Assembly: GCA_900617975.1 (NCBI GenBank)
Contig: UZAE01013356.1
Location: forward strand, 1 to 23,332
Source: Rodentolepis nana
Lineage: Eukaryota > Platyhelminthes > Cestoda > Cyclophyllidea > Hymenolepididae
DNA: 23,332 bases
Direction of reading: 5' to 3'
The position numbers and the translations under genes are program-made. The notes beneath the pieces are model-generated. The model had not been told where the DNA came from and did no database searches. It saw nothing but the letters and a program-made list of their open reading frames with translations. Numbering within the stretch: position 1 is the first letter of the stretch; each line of letters opens with the position of its first letter. This document shows positions 22,635-23,332 of the stretch, one piece after another.

Positions 22635-22940
22635 TGGTGCGGGATAGACTTACCTCCATGTGGGGCACCCTGGGCAACGTATTCTCATACGGCAAAAAGT
22701 CTATTAACCGACAGTTGACTTCTCACTTCAAATTACCATCAACCCACTATATTTCATATTCGACTACTTCCACAGTAATCACCTCACCTTTTTTCTACCT
22801 TTTATATCTTTGAAACACTCTTCTCTTCCCTCCCCCCCCCCACCCCATCTCGACTTTTTCCCTTCCATGTTCCTTCCTCTCTGTGAAGTCTGAAGTCAAC
22901 TAAAGGACTAATGATAACTATCAAAACGCCTGCCATTTGA
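22635..22940 (-). repeat. Family A dispersed element, copy 3 (inverted)
   Basis: On the minus strand this runs from the left end TCAAATGGCAGGCGT (22940 downward) through the purine-rich part and the single TTTGAAGTGAGAAGTCAACT module to the terminal module with GGTAAGTCTAT near 22643-22656. It is about 306 bp, so it confirms the basic unit length seen in copy 1. The right end is not followed by the inverted terminus. Confidence 0.75.
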
Positions 22941-23332
22941 TATGAATAAATATTTTGAGAAATTTATGAGAATTTCCGTTGCCGAAACGAACTCCATATC
23001 GCCTAATTCCTTGATTCCAGAAAAAATGTCCAGTGTAAAGAATTAACCTGCAAACATAATCAACCACATTAATAATAACAATTAAAAGATATTCTTTGAG
23101 TCTATTGACACTTTGGGCTGAGGTGATAATTTCGATTGAAGTAGTCTCATTGCCACATCAAACGTCGCTTCCACTAGATTCATGTTTATGACAAAAGATA
23201 CAAGTTGAGGTCGCAATTAAAAGCCTAATTTCAATGCATAGGTTGTTTAATTAATTCGGTCATGCCAAAAATAATACATTCCTTCCCCTATTCGTCTATT
23301 GTGGTTAACTAGCAGACATAATCATAAAGATA
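22941..23332. other. AT-rich DNA at the right window edge
   Basis: No exon, repeat or RNA feature was recognised after the third family A copy. Confidence 0.4.

Overview
The window looks like nuclear DNA from a small invertebrate animal. It is AT-rich, with spliced genes, GTAAGT/GTATGT-type donors, introns from about 70 bp to several kb, microsatellites and small non-coding transposons. A flatworm, perhaps a tapeworm, is my guess from general texture only; nothing in the sequence proves it. No bacterial-style gene organisation, rRNA, tRNA or CRISPR was seen. The run of C at position 1 and the single N at 16522 suggest a draft assembly.

Layout. Positions 1-5600 are repeat-rich and hold no gene I can support. 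They contain two copies of a dispersed element (family A, 583-872 and 2715-4555 with further modules to about 4810). The second copy is expanded into a mosaic tandem array that includes a 617-bp exact duplication at a 704-bp offset. Two copies of a short piggyBac-like miniature element (family B, 907-1095 and 2392-2609) also lie here. Positions 5603-7810 (minus strand) hold a complete six-exon gene for a VIP36/LMAN2-type L-type lectin cargo receptor of 310 residues. Every splice phase joins, and signal peptide, lectin domain, stalk, membrane segment and cytosolic tail are all present. Positions 7811-12175 are AT-rich spacer with no convincing gene.

Positions 12176-21502 (plus strand) hold a second, larger gene that I reconstructed from four phase-compatible exons (12176-12273, 19082-19376, 20508-21062, 21418-21502). 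It runs out of the window or into exons I could not find. Its product is unrecognised: it is rich in Pro, Thr, Ala and Leu, with a poly-Ala tract, and ends in a segment that could be a small ubiquitin-like/PB1-like fold. The likely promoter side is a CpG-richer stretch with a (GA)14 tract. Intron 2 carries a third, inverted family B element.

Positions 21503-23332 hold a GC-richer block of unknown origin (about 21960-22600) and a third family A copy in inverted orientation (22635-22940).

The two genes are about 4.4 kb apart, on opposite strands and divergently oriented. Nothing suggests that they work together. The most unusual content is family A: a non-coding element with a 30-bp end that recurs inverted, an internal module with two overlapping perfect palindromes, and a recurrent consensus 5' splice site.
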